Assembly (NCBI GenBank): GCA_013391385.1
Contig: JACBFI010000026.1
Coordinates: forward strand, 1 to 49,280
Reading direction: 5' to 3'
Origin: Sediminibacterium sp. Gen4
GTDB taxonomy: Bacteria > Bacteroidota > Bacteroidia > Chitinophagales > Chitinophagaceae
DNA length: 49,280 bases
In this document: piece by piece, positions 9,112 through 17,365 of the stretch
Numbering within the stretch: position 1 is the stretch's first letter
Layout: every line of letters begins with the position of its first letter
Position numbers and translations under genes: made by a program
The notes under the pieces: generated by a model
The model's database searches: none
What the model saw: only the letters and a program-made list of their open reading frames with translations
Told to the model about the DNA's origin: nothing

Positions 9112-9720
9112 ATGGAGTTATCTGAACACACGAAGAATATACTTGGACTACAATTACCGACAGATCCCCGCTGGGTGGATCTGGCCAGTATTCGTTTGGA
9201 AGATATCCTTACCGATCATGCCTATTGCGAGCAGAAAGCAGCACTGACCTGCATTTCATTGATCCAACGTTATTCTCAGCGTGTGGAGCTGGTGAAACAA
9301 CTATCTCCCATTGTTACGGAAGAATGGGGGCATTTCAGATTGGTACTACACGAATTACATAAGCGCGGTCTACAATTAGGCACTCAACGTAAAGATATTT
9401 ATGTCAACAAGCTGATCGAGTTTCAGCAAAAAGGAGGCAGTGAAGAAGGACGTTTCCTAGATCAGTTATTGACGATGGCATTGATAGAGGCCAGAAGTTG
9501 TGAACGCTTCAAAAGACTTAGTGAAGGATTGCAAGATGAATACCTCCGTAATTTTTATCGACGTTTTATGGAAAGTGAGGCCGGACATTATACTTTATTC
9601 ATTGAATTGGCTGAATTGTATATGGATAAAGACAAGGTACGTAAGCGCTGGAAAGAATGGCTCGATTATGAATCAGAGATCATGCAGGAATTAGAACTCA
9701 GAGGAGATAGAATTCATTAA
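9112..9720 (+). CDS. miaE: tRNA-(ms2io6A)-hydroxylase MiaE
   Basis: MiaE is an oxygen-dependent diiron enzyme that hydroxylates the isopentenyl side chain of 2-methylthio-N6-isopentenyladenosine at tRNA position 37. The 202-residue protein is all-helical and shows the ferritin-like ligand set: Glu40 (CEQKAA), Glu71 and His74 (EEWGHF), Glu126 (IEARSCERF) and Glu156 with His159 (ESEAGHY). The length agrees with family members. It is divergent from the BioF-like gene (71 bases between starts) and convergent with the GSCFA gene, whose stop lies 5 bases away. No terminator is visible between them, so antisense overlap of the transcripts is likely. Confidence 0.92.
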   Translation: MELSEHTKNILGLQLPTDPRWVDLASIRLEDILTDHAYCEQKAALTCISLIQRYSQRVELVKQLSPIVTEEWGHFRLVLHELHKRGLQLGTQRKDIYVNKLIEFQQKGGSEEGRFLDQLLTMALIEARSCERFKRLSEGLQDEYLRNFYRRFMESEAGHYTLFIELAELYMDKDKVRKRWKEWLDYESEIMQELELRGDRIH

Positions 9721-9725
9721 AGGAA

Positions 9726-10730
9726 TCATCGTTTCAAACTCAATTCGAAATAAGAAATCTCTTCTTTCCAGCTGATAAAAGGATATTGCTTTTCCATTTG
9801 TATTGCCTTATTCAAATAGGTTTGCAAGAACTGTTGATGTTGCTGCGTAGAAGGATTGAATGGTTTATGTTGCGCAGCCAATCTAATGGCATCAATTTCT
9901 TTTAAAAGATTTTTTGTATCTTCAGACATACACGCATTCACCAGCTTTTCCCATACATATTGGGTAGCATGATAATTCGGATGCACCAGGTCTTCAGCAT
10001 AAAACCGATAATCACGCAAATCATCAATCACCAATTCATAGGCAGGAAAATAATACAGCCGACCAAACTTTTCGACCAAATGATGTACCGATTGAATCAA
10101 AACTGCTTTACTCTTATTGTTTTCTATAACACCCTCTCGCAGATGTCTCACCGGACTAATGGTGAAGATGATCTGTAATTTCGGATTGAAATGAAACAAT
10201 CGATGGATCATATGATCCAATACACTTAATACTTCTTCTGTGGTTAATAATTTTTTTGAGAACCAATCGGCAGGTGCTTTATGATTATTGGCTGCTACAG
10301 CACCTGTTTTTGCATTGGCTGCTTTTTCAGTTAAGGTATATACCCATGCAGAACCCAATGTGATGACGATTTGATCTGCATTTTTTAAAAACTGATGCGC
10401 TTGTTCAGTTGATGAATTGATTTTTTGCAAAGCATCTTCCGGTATGATACCTGAATAACGACTATGGTGTTTCCAACTATGCCAGCTTTCATTCAATGTA
10501 AACAGATCATTACTTGTGAAAACTTTCTGTTCAATGTATTGCGTAATAGCTTCAGATACACTCACGGGATTGAATAAAATACCATTCGGATTTTCCAGTA
10601 CGGTAAACTTATGTTTCGATAATTTCTCTCCGATATTTTCTGTAAAGCAAGAACCGATCAACATCAATTTTTGTTGATGATGAATCAGCTTATCAGGCGA
10701 TTGAATATCGAATTCGTAATGAAACTTCAT
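9726..10730 (-). CDS. GSCFA domain protein
   Basis: The 334-residue protein carries the family signature GSCFTENIG at residues 26-34, near the N-terminus, and further family-like blocks (N-P-x-G-I-L-F-N-P about 47-55, and the D-L-V-H-P-N-Y-H-A-T region about 247-256). GSCFA proteins are a poorly characterised family related to SGNH/GDSL hydrolases; the GSCF Ser27 and the late D-x-x-H-P would be the candidate Ser and Asp/His of such an active site. No signal peptide, so it is likely cytoplasmic. It starts 6 bases after the HMG-CoA lyase stop and is the last gene of a tight minus-strand run. The substrate is unknown. Confidence 0.85.
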   Translation of the reverse strand: MKFHYEFDIQSPDKLIHHQQKLMLIGSCFTENIGEKLSKHKFTVLENPNGILFNPVSVSEAITQYIEQKVFTSNDLFTLNESWHSWKHHSRYSGIIPEDALQKINSSTEQAHQFLKNADQIVITLGSAWVYTLTEKAANAKTGAVAANNHKAPADWFSKKLLTTEEVLSVLDHMIHRLFHFNPKLQIIFTISPVRHLREGVIENNKSKAVLIQSVHHLVEKFGRLYYFPAYELVIDDLRDYRFYAEDLVHPNYHATQYVWEKLVNACMSEDTKNLLKEIDAIRLAAQHKPFNPSTQQHQQFLQTYLNKAIQMEKQYPFISWKEEISYFELSLKR

Positions 10731-10736
10731 AGCTAT

Positions 10737-11597
10737 TTATTGAAACACCTGTAATGCCATTTGGCTACTTTGTATAAGTGCTTCCTGATCTAGGTCTTGT
10801 AACAATTGTTTGGATTGAAAGTAAGGAATCATTTTTTCAGTATCCATATTCCCTACCAAATCATCTTGCGCCATTGGACAGCCCCCTATTCCCTTCAGGG
10901 CTCCGTCAAACCGTTTACAGCCGGATTCAAATGCCGCAGCCAATTTGTCTTCCCAGTTCGAAGCCGTTGAATGTAAATGGACGCCAATAGTAGTTGTAGG
11001 ATATTGCGGGATCAGCGTGGTCAATGCAAAACGAATTTGTTCCGGACTTGCCAATCCAACTGTGTCTGCTAAAGAAATGATTTCAATGCCTTCTTTCACC
11101 ATAGTCTCCGTCCATTGGAGTAATATCTCATCATTATACACATCGCCATACGGATTCCCAAATCCCATACTCAGGTAAACCACTAATTCTTTTTTTGTTT
11201 TTATACATAGTTCCTGAATCTCTTTAATTCTATCCATACTTTCTTGCATAGTACTATTGGTATTCCGCTGCTGAAAAGTGGGAGAAAGAGAAAATGGGAA
11301 ACCGAGGTAGTTGATCTCATCATACACCACTGCTTCTTCTGCCCCTCGTTGATTGGCTACGATGGCTAATAATTTTGTTTGATGATTCAATTGTAATTGA
11401 GGAATCACTTCTTTGGTATCAGCCATTTGTGGAATGGCTTTAGGAGAAACAAAACTGCCAAAGTCAAGTGTATGAAATCCTACTTTCAATAATGCATTCA
11501 GATAATTGACTTTAACCGCAGTTGGTATAGGATGCGCCCATCCCTGCATAGCATCACGAGGACATTCAACCAATTGTATTTGAGGATCTTGAGACAT
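10737..11597 (-). CDS. hydroxymethylglutaryl-CoA lyase
   Basis: A TIM-barrel enzyme of the HMG-CoA lyase/homocitrate synthase superfamily, 286 residues. It should cleave 3-hydroxy-3-methylglutaryl-CoA to acetyl-CoA and acetoacetate, the last step of leucine breakdown. The metal and substrate motif is ECPRDAMQGW near the N-terminus (most lyases have PRDGLQN). The metal-binding HLHST (about 203-207) and the active-site-loop Cys in GIGGCPMAQ (about 236-244) are present. This PRDAMQGW form is, from memory, common in Bacteroidota. It sits between rlmB (15 bases or so upstream) and the GSCFA gene (6 bases downstream); no other leucine-degradation genes are in the window. It could act on a related 3-hydroxyacyl-CoA. 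Confidence 0.85.
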   Translation of the reverse strand: MSQDPQIQLVECPRDAMQGWAHPIPTAVKVNYLNALLKVGFHTLDFGSFVSPKAIPQMADTKEVIPQLQLNHQTKLLAIVANQRGAEEAVVYDEINYLGFPFSLSPTFQQRNTNSTMQESMDRIKEIQELCIKTKKELVVYLSMGFGNPYGDVYNDEILLQWTETMVKEGIEIISLADTVGLASPEQIRFALTTLIPQYPTTTIGVHLHSTASNWEDKLAAAFESGCKRFDGALKGIGGCPMAQDDLVGNMDTEKMIPYFQSKQLLQDLDQEALIQSSQMALQVFQ

Positions 11598-11612
11598 CTA
11601 AAAGAGTTAAGA

Positions 11613-12359
11613 TCAGGAATGTAATCTTTGTTTCATAGCTTCATACAAAATAATACCCGTTGCTACGGATACATTGAATGAATCAAATTTAGTAGCCATC
11701 GGAATGGTGAAAAATGCATCCGCAGCCTTAGCGAGATACGGTTGAACACCTTTTCCTTCATCTCCCATAATCACACAACAAGGATCTTTGAATGTTAGAT
11801 CAAATACTTTTTTATCTGCTCGCATTTCACTCGTAAAAACTTGAATTCCGTTGAGATGTAAGGTATCTACTGCTTTCAATAAACTATTTACCCTGCAAAC
11901 ATGAATATGTTCCAATGCTCCAGCACTACTTTTCATGGCTTCTTCATTCAAAGCACCTACTCCTTTATCAGGAATGATCAATGCCTGTGATCCGCAACAG
12001 AGTGCACTTCTGGCAATGGCTCCAATATTTCGCACATCCGTTACCCCATCCAACATCACAAACAAGGGCACTTCCCCTTTTGAAACAACATGATCAATCA
12101 CTTGTTGCAAGTCCATGTACTGAACCAAAGCTGCAAAGGCAATAACACCCTGATGATTAGCACGTGTCATACCATGCAACTTCTCTTGTGGCACCAATTG
12201 TATGGGAATATTTTTATCTCTCGCATGCTGACGGATCTCAGCGATGGCTTCTCCTGAAATATTTTTTTGGAATAAAATCTTATCAATCGGCCTTCCCGTT
12301 TCCAGCGCTTCCAATAATGGCTGGCGACCAATGATCAATGAACTTTTTTTAACAGGCAT
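11613..12359 (-). CDS. rlmB: 23S rRNA (guanosine-2'-O)-methyltransferase RlmB
   Basis: A SPOUT-class methyltransferase that methylates the ribose of a guanosine in 23S rRNA (G2251 in E. coli). The 248-residue protein has an N-terminal substrate-binding domain (about 1-80, starting S-L-I-I-G-R-Q-P-L-L-E-A-L) and a C-terminal trefoil-knot SpoU domain with motif 1 DVRNIGAIARSA (about 108-119), motif 2 IMGDEGKGV and motif 3 FNVSVATGIILYEAM. I chose the ATG at 12359; an upstream TTG at 12365 would add only two residues. A −7-like box lies within a few bases of the start. Paralogs such as TrmL or TrmH differ in length and lack this N-terminal domain. Confidence 0.88.
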   Translation of the reverse strand: MPVKKSSLIIGRQPLLEALETGRPIDKILFQKNISGEAIAEIRQHARDKNIPIQLVPQEKLHGMTRANHQGVIAFAALVQYMDLQQVIDHVVSKGEVPLFVMLDGVTDVRNIGAIARSALCCGSQALIIPDKGVGALNEEAMKSSAGALEHIHVCRVNSLLKAVDTLHLNGIQVFTSEMRADKKVFDLTFKDPCCVIMGDEGKGVQPYLAKAADAFFTIPMATKFDSFNVSVATGIILYEAMKQRLHS

Positions 12360-12362
12360 CTG

Positions 12363-12370
12363 CAAAGGTA
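12363..12370 (-). promoter_or_regulatory. −7-like box abutting the rlmB start
   Basis: TACCTTTG on the minus strand is a perfect TAnnTTTG and ends 3 bases before the chosen ATG at 12359. No TTTG occurs at 19-20 bases; CAAA at 12386-12389 is only 15 bases away. If used, it would give a leaderless or nearly leaderless rlmB mRNA. Confidence 0.35.
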
Positions 12371-12373
12371 TTA

Positions 12374-12925
12374 TTAAAGCTGACCCAAAACTTTCATCAA
12401 TTTTATTTTTGTAATGGCTGCAACTGACATTGAATCGGTAATGATCCCGTTTTCTACCATTTGCCAGGCTTCTTCCAAAGAAACTTGTCGGGTATACAGG
12501 TCTTCTGTATCCTCGGGTGCCGCCTCACCTTCTTTTAAACCTGTTGCCAGATAAACAATTGCGAGTTCATCTGATACCGAATTGGATAAATGCATGCTCA
12601 GTAAATGTTTCCAGTCTGTAGCATAAACACCCGTTTCTTCCTTCAATTCTCGTTTTGCACTTTCCAAAGGATCAGTACCCACCGGAGCCCCACCTTCCGG
12701 AATTTCCCAACTGAATTGATTTAACGTAAACCGATATTGTCCAACCAACCATAATTGCTCATGATCATCTAATGCTACAATACCTACTGCCAGATTCTTA
12801 AAATGAACTTTCCCATAAATACCTTCCCCTCCGGATGGATTGACGACTGCGTATTCTGTCACATTGATCCATTTATTATTATAGACCTTTTTCTCACTGA
12901 TGATTGTCCAAGGATTGTTTTCCAT
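12374..12925 (-). CDS. Nudix hydrolase (ADP-ribose pyrophosphatase-like)
   Basis: A 183-residue Nudix protein resembling ADP-ribose pyrophosphatases, which split nucleoside diphosphate sugars into a phosphosugar and NMP. The Nudix box lies at about residues 78-100 and ends in RELKEETGV, supplying the metal-binding Glu residues. The position that is normally the first Glu of the box (G-x5-E) is Thr here (GGAPVGTDPLE). The core REUxEE part is intact, so activity is likely retained. The N-terminal β-domain before the box is as in ADPRases. It is 4 bases from the membrane protein gene upstream and 14 bases from rlmB downstream, in the same operon-like run. The exact substrate cannot be decided. 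Confidence 0.85.
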   Translation of the reverse strand: MENNPWTIISEKKVYNNKWINVTEYAVVNPSGGEGIYGKVHFKNLAVGIVALDDHEQLWLVGQYRFTLNQFSWEIPEGGAPVGTDPLESAKRELKEETGVYATDWKHLLSMHLSNSVSDELAIVYLATGLKEGEAAPEDTEDLYTRQVSLEEAWQMVENGIITDSMSVAAITKIKLMKVLGQL

Positions 12926-12929
12926 GTCT

Positions 12930-13433
12930 CTAATTGCTTTTGAAAAATCGACGCATCGCTGTTACTATTATAAATAAAAGTAAGAGGATAACAATCCCAA
13001 ATTTAATTGCTGCACAATACCAAGTCAATTGTAAAGTGGAAACAGAATAATAACCATGAATGGATTGAAGCATCAATATGTTTTCAATAATATCCAATAT
13101 ACCCGCAAGAAAAGCCATCCGAATACCTGTTGCACCGAATTGCTGCATCAACCGATTTGACCATTGGGTAATACTCTTCGCAACTGCCAGAATAAAAAAC
13201 CAGGTATATGCAATGACAAATAAAAAATCAATCAGAATATTATTTTGTACTGTTTCTTTATTCCAAATAGCCAAAATTGATGTCAACTTCTCAGGTGTAT
13301 TTGCGAATTCCAATGCCAATATTCCAGAAGGCGTTAAGGGCGTAATCAGTTCTTTTCCCTGCCATCTTAACACAGCAATCATGACAAGTGAAAAGAGTGA
13401 TGCTAGTAATAAATAAAGAGATGATTTTTGCAT
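12930..13433 (-). CDS. four-helix membrane protein of unknown function
   Basis: A 167-residue protein with four predicted transmembrane segments (about 5-22, 67-84, 103-122 and 140-160) and a soluble loop between the first two (about 25-62). The third helix contains a charged DIIEN motif (about 114-118), unusual inside a membrane segment and possibly functional. I do not recognise the family. It is the first gene of the minus-strand run that continues with the Nudix hydrolase 4 bases later. Confidence 0.78.
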   Translation of the reverse strand: MQKSSLYLLLASLFSLVMIAVLRWQGKELITPLTPSGILALEFANTPEKLTSILAIWNKETVQNNILIDFLFVIAYTWFFILAVAKSITQWSNRLMQQFGATGIRMAFLAGILDIIENILMLQSIHGYYSVSTLQLTWYCAAIKFGIVILLLLFIIVTAMRRFFKSN

Positions 13434-13506
13434 GTGCTATTTTAGACACTCTAAATATAAAGAGGGTTTTTCAAAAGCTTAGGGATTCGTTTGATGGGTT
13501 ATGGGT

Positions 13507-13628
13507 GATGGCTTATGGTCCATGGTCCATAGTAAAAGAAAGAGGAAGTCACAAAAAGTAAAATAAAAACACTTAGAGATTGGTTTTAATAAAAAGAGGC
13601 TGTATCAGATTTTTGATACAGCCTCTTT
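13507..13628. repeat. composite intergenic element, copy A (word repeat plus terminator hairpin)
   Basis: A block with ATGGCTTATGGTCCAT, a duplicated GGTCCAT and AGTAAAAGAAAGA (13507-13543) is followed about 50 bases on by the hairpin at 13593-13628. The same arrangement occurs at 32021-32113 (copy B) with nearly the same words and hairpin. Both copies follow the stop codon of a minus-strand gene (metK here, yceI-type gene there) in the same relative orientation. No coding capacity. Confidence 0.75.
13593..13628 (-). terminator. metK terminator hairpin
   Basis: Arms AAAGAGGCTGTATCA and TGATACAGCCTCTTT pair perfectly over 15 bases around a 6-base loop. On the minus strand a T-rich run (TTTTTATT) follows. 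It begins 18 bases after the metK stop codon. The stem is almost identical to that at 32080-32113. Confidence 0.85.
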
Positions 13629-13645
13629 ACAAAACACTTATTAAG

Positions 13646-14899
13646 TTATTTTAAACCGAAAGCTTTTTTCACTTTGGTTACGTAATCCAGTTTTTCCCAG
13701 GTGAACAATTCTACTTTCACATTCTTCTCTTTACCATCCGGTGTTTTGAAAGTCTTTGTCACCACTTCACTCTTACGTCCCATGTGACCATAAGCCGCTG
13801 TTTCACTGTAGATCGGGCTGCGCAATTTCAAGCGCTGCTCGATGAAGTATGGACGCATATCGAACAATCCTTCTACGATCTTAGCGATTTGTCCGTCTGT
13901 CAGGTTCACTTTTGCAGTACCGTAAGTGTTCACATTGATACTCGTTGGTTGTGCTACACCAATGGCATAAGACACTTGTACCAATACCTCGTCTGCAACA
14001 CCCGCAGCTACCAGATTCTTTGCAATATGACGGGTTGCATAAGCTGCTGAACGGTCTACCTTACTTGGGTCTTTTCCGCTGAATGCTCCACCACCATGTG
14101 CACCTTTACCACCGTAGGTATCTACAATGATCTTACGACCGGTCAAGCCTGTATCGCCGTGTGGACCACCGATCACGAACTTACCGGTTGGGTTGATATG
14201 GTATTTGATGTTGTTGTTGAACAACTTCGCATATTTCTTATACTTCGCTTTTACTCTAGGGATCAGGATATTGATGATATCTGATTTGATCTTGGCCAAC
14301 ATCTTGGCTTCGGTATCAAAATCATCGTGCTGGGTAGATACAACGATCGCATCGATTCTTACCGGACGGTTGTTATCATCATACTCCAAAGTAACCTGAC
14401 TCTTGGCATCAGGACGCAGGTATTTGATTTGTTTGTTCTCTCTTCTCAGTGCTGCCAGTTCAATCAGGATCTTATGAGCCAGATCCAATGCCAGTGGCAT
14501 GTAGTCATCTGTTTCATTGGTGGCATAACCAAACATCATACCCTGGTCACCGGCACCTTGTTCTTCTTTTTTCTTTCTGTCAACACCCTGGTTGATATCT
14601 GCACTCTGCTCATGAATGGCAGAGAGGATACCACAGCTGTTGGCTTCAAACATATACTCACTCTTGGTATATCCGATTTTACGGATCACACCACGAGCAA
14701 TTTCCTGTACATCCAGGTATGCCTTTGATTTTACCTCACCGGCTAGTACTACTTGTCCGGTTGTCACCAATGTTTCACAAGCCACTTTGGATTGTGCGTC
14801 AAAAGCTAAAAAGTTATCGATCAATGCATCAGATATCTGGTCGGCCACTTTATCGGGATGTCCTTCAGATACGCTCTCAGAAGTAAATAAATAAGGCAT
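13646..14899 (-). CDS. metK: S-adenosylmethionine synthase
   Basis: MetK makes S-adenosylmethionine from ATP and methionine in the cytoplasm. The 417-residue protein is somewhat longer than the 384-residue E. coli enzyme, mainly through charged insertions in the middle (about 225-245). Seen: the N-terminal ATP-binding SEGHPDK (11-17, with His14), the signature [12 protein letters not shown] (115-126), and the P-loop-like [19 protein letters not shown] region (about residues 270-290). The start ATG fits the family start [17 protein letters not shown]. It has a −7 box upstream (14918-14925) and a strong terminator 18 bases after the stop, so it is probably transcribed alone. Confidence 0.97.
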   Translation of the reverse strand: MPYLFTSESVSEGHPDKVADQISDALIDNFLAFDAQSKVACETLVTTGQVVLAGEVKSKAYLDVQEIARGVIRKIGYTKSEYMFEANSCGILSAIHEQSADINQGVDRKKKEEQGAGDQGMMFGYATNETDDYMPLALDLAHKILIELAALRRENKQIKYLRPDAKSQVTLEYDDNNRPVRIDAIVVSTQHDDFDTEAKMLAKIKSDIINILIPRVKAKYKKYAKLFNNNIKYHINPTGKFVIGGPHGDTGLTGRKIIVDTYGGKGAHGGGAFSGKDPSKVDRSAAYATRHIAKNLVAAGVADEVLVQVSYAIGVAQPTSINVNTYGTAKVNLTDGQIAKIVEGLFDMRPYFIEQRLKLRSPIYSETAAYGHMGRKSEVVTKTFKTPDGKEKNVKVELFTWEKLDYVTKVKKAFGLK

Positions 14900-14917
14900 A
14901 AACTAATTTAATGGGTG

Positions 14918-14925
14918 CAAATATA
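14918..14925 (-). promoter_or_regulatory. −7 box of the metK promoter
   Basis: TATATTTG on the minus strand matches TAnnTTTG and lies 18 bases before the metK ATG. No TTTG is seen 19-20 bases further upstream, so only the −7 element is supported. Confidence 0.4.
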
Positions 14926-14939
14926 AAAACTAGTGTCGA

Positions 14940-16433
14940 TTAAATTCGAGAAAATACAATACGCAAACGCATTCTGAAACGAGAGTGTGTACCTCCTCCC
15001 AGCCTCACCCTTCCGATAGCAGGCTCATTTCCAACACTCGGATTCAGATATATTGGGGTCAGATTGCCCAACTGCGGATAAGGGTTTCTGTAAAAAAGAG
15101 AATCGTTAACAGGAGCTGAAAGCTGTAACATAAAGGAACTATCACCTCTGGATACAATTCCTTGAACATATCTACTCAGGTTAAAACTGTATGATGCTAC
15201 ACGATTATACCCTTGTGTCGTCTTGTAGAAAACTGCACCTCCAAAATCACGGATATTCGGCCCTTCGCTGGGTGAGAAAATGTAATCGTTCGGAACATTA
15301 TACTTTCCACTGGTCAATGTATTATAAGCGCTCAATAACAAATAACGAGGTACGCTCATCTGCTGATCAATCGTTAACAGATTGGCATCATCGGGTACTT
15401 GTTCAGCGATCAGCTCAGCTCTGTGAATGATGCGGTTACTAAGTCCAGCCAAACCCGGTATTCTGATTCTGGCATAAGAACCCGGAGAAGTCTGTATAAA
15501 AAGAAGCGAATCTGATTTAGGAGTTGCGCTAGTATTCACATAATTGGCCATTTGACTACCGGAACGGTTTCTAGTAATAAAATTAGCCGCAGTTGTAATG
15601 AAACTATTAAAGGAGAGATAAGCAACAGATGTATCTCTTCTGGTAGCACCTGTTGAACTGGAACTGTAGTACAGTGCAAATTTTGTATTGGTATCTGTTA
15701 AGTTGATACGTAGTAAGGCATTCGCAGGTGAAGACTGGTCTACAGTCAGTGCAAAGCCGGCAAAATAAGTTCTGAAAGCAGAATCACTTCTGTAGGCATT
15801 CGTAGAATCGTATTGCTTGATAAACCTGAGTGCTACATCATTCCTTAACCGGATACGTATTTGATTATTCGCGTTTTCAAATCTGTTTTTAACAGAATCA
15901 TCCAACGTACGCGGATCAATTGTAATGGGGTTGGCAAGTGGACCTGCCAGACTGATCGGCGTAGCGGAGGGATAGTTAACAGGATATGCTCTGCCCCTAT
16001 CAAGTTTTGAACTTTGGGCAATCTCAGATACAGTTATACGCAAGGGCTGTGTTGAATCACCAAACAAACCTTTATAACTTAGAACCAGTACTGCAGAATC
16101 TACTACAATACTGTCTTTGTTTCCAGGAATAGCAAAAGGAGCAACCGGAGGGGTTACTTCAAAATAAAGTGATGCTGTTGTTTTTCCGAATAAAGGATCA
16201 TTGGTGATGGCACCAATTACCTGTTCATCAGATCTGTAAATACGCGCAGTATCCAGTTCCTCATAGGTATCTGTAATGACATCTAAAATGGTATCTTTTG
16301 TAAGAACTCCGTCGATGGGAGGTATCAATCCACCTCCTAATTCAGTAGAAGTAATCCGGGTACAACCCGTGAGTAGAAATCCAGAAATAATACAGAAAAT
16401 GAATGTATTACGCAGTGTCGAAAATAAACGCAT
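14940..16433 (-). CDS. DUF4270 family lipoprotein
   Basis: A 497-residue lipoprotein of the Bacteroidota-specific DUF4270 family. The signal peptide ends in the lipobox LLTGC. Soon after come the family's characteristic opening (LGGGLIPPIDGV, then D-T) and a Y-R-S-D-E-Q-V-I-G-A-I-T-N-D-P-L-F-G-K-T-T-A segment in which a protein is described as having a 'previous' and a 'new' β-rich half; the remainder is β-rich with many Ser, Thr and Asn. The function is unknown; surface or periplasmic location is implied. A TTG at 16457 would extend it into the upstream gene; the ATG at 16433 gives a compact signal peptide and a 10-base gap from the upstream stop, so I chose it. Co-transcribed with the glycogen-synthase-like gene. 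Confidence 0.85.
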   Translation of the reverse strand: MRLFSTLRNTFIFCIISGFLLTGCTRITSTELGGGLIPPIDGVLTKDTILDVITDTYEELDTARIYRSDEQVIGAITNDPLFGKTTASLYFEVTPPVAPFAIPGNKDSIVVDSAVLVLSYKGLFGDSTQPLRITVSEIAQSSKLDRGRAYPVNYPSATPISLAGPLANPITIDPRTLDDSVKNRFENANNQIRIRLRNDVALRFIKQYDSTNAYRSDSAFRTYFAGFALTVDQSSPANALLRINLTDTNTKFALYYSSSSTGATRRDTSVAYLSFNSFITTAANFITRNRSGSQMANYVNTSATPKSDSLLFIQTSPGSYARIRIPGLAGLSNRIIHRAELIAEQVPDDANLLTIDQQMSVPRYLLLSAYNTLTSGKYNVPNDYIFSPSEGPNIRDFGGAVFYKTTQGYNRVASYSFNLSRYVQGIVSRGDSSFMLQLSAPVNDSLFYRNPYPQLGNLTPIYLNPSVGNEPAIGRVRLGGGTHSRFRMRLRIVFSRI

Positions 16434-16443
16434 GAGTTGTTGA

Positions 16444-17262
16444 TTACTTACCCGCAAGGTCGTTGTACAATTCTAAATACTCTGTTAAATCAGAATCCCA
16501 TCCTTTGAAAGGAACCACCTTTTTTCCCTTCACTTTTGCGAATTCTTCAGTGAGTTTTTTATCAATTTTTTCTGCACCAAAAGTGATGGCATCAGCATAA
16601 CTGGCACCACCTCTGAACAATGCGGTATTATTTGCTTCTTTAAAAGGTTCCAGATCTTTGTCTTTCACATTGGCATTGATGACAGCCTGTTTCAGGAAGT
16701 CTCCACCCAACTTATCTTTAAAAGTGTTTTCACCAATGGTAAAAATCACTTTACTATTACCAAATACAGGTTCTTTTTTATAGGCTGTTTTGATATAAGC
16801 AGGAATCAATCCTGTCATCCAGCCACTGCAATGAATGATATCTGGAGGCCATCCGAATTTCTTTACAGTTTCCAATGCTCCTTTACAGAAGAAGACAGTG
16901 CGAAGTGCATTATCATCAAACCATTTTTCTTCATCATCATGAAAAATCTGCTTACGCTTGAAGAAGTCTTCATTTTCCAGAAAATATACCTGTAAGCGGG
17001 CATTTGGTAAAGAAGCTACTTTGATTTGAAGCGGATAATCATCATTATCAACCGATACATTGATACCAGAAAGTCGAACCACTTCATGTAAGCGATGCCT
17101 TCTTTCATTGATAACACCAAAGCGGGGCATGATACATCTGACTTCCAGACCTCCATCATTACTCTTGATAGCCAGTTTATTGATGACCTCAGCAAACTCA
17201 GTCAGCTCGAGGTAGGGAGACATTTCTGTGGCTATGAATAAAATTCTTTTCTTTGTTGACAT
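16444..17262 (-). CDS. glycogen/starch synthase N-terminal-domain protein (half-length GT5-like)
   Basis: The 272-residue product aligns by motif with the N-terminal (GT5) Rossmann domain of glycogen/starch synthases: KKRILFIATEMSPY at the start, the E-V-R-C-I-M-P-R-F-G-V-I strand, N-A-R-L-Q-V-Y-F-L-E-N-E-D-F-F-K-R, and P-D-I-I-H-C-S-G-W-M-T-G-L-I-P. The C-terminal glycosyltransferase domain of full-length synthases (about 480 residues) is absent, and the usual K-x-G-G-L near the N-terminus is replaced by Y-L-E-L-T-E-F. Glycogen synthesis is therefore doubtful. An in-frame upstream ATG at 17313 exists, but the ATG at 17262 matches the family start and follows a −7 box. It is divergent from panC, an arrangement I recall from other Bacteroidota. 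Confidence 0.8.
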   Translation of the reverse strand: MSTKKRILFIATEMSPYLELTEFAEVINKLAIKSNDGGLEVRCIMPRFGVINERRHRLHEVVRLSGINVSVDNDDYPLQIKVASLPNARLQVYFLENEDFFKRKQIFHDDEEKWFDDNALRTVFFCKGALETVKKFGWPPDIIHCSGWMTGLIPAYIKTAYKKEPVFGNSKVIFTIGENTFKDKLGGDFLKQAVINANVKDKDLEPFKEANNTALFRGGASYADAITFGAEKIDKKLTEEFAKVKGKKVVPFKGWDSDLTEYLELYNDLAGK

Positions 17263-17302
17263 CCTTGCACCGTTTTTTTGCGGGACTCGTAAAATGAGTG
17301 GG

Positions 17303-17310
17303 CAAAGGTA
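17303..17310 (-). promoter_or_regulatory. −7 box for the glycogen-synthase-like gene
   Basis: TACCTTTG on the minus strand is a perfect TAnnTTTG match, 40 bases before the chosen ATG at 17262. It supports the downstream start because it would fall inside the coding region if the ATG at 17313 were used. No clear −33 box. Confidence 0.45.
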
Positions 17311-17365
17311 CATAAAATAAACAGAACAGTACGAGTATAGAGATTTGACCTCAATCTACCCCCTT

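Noticed and set aside
14327-14728. 133-codon plus-strand frame within metK
   Set aside because: Antisense to a highly conserved gene and without any recognisable features.
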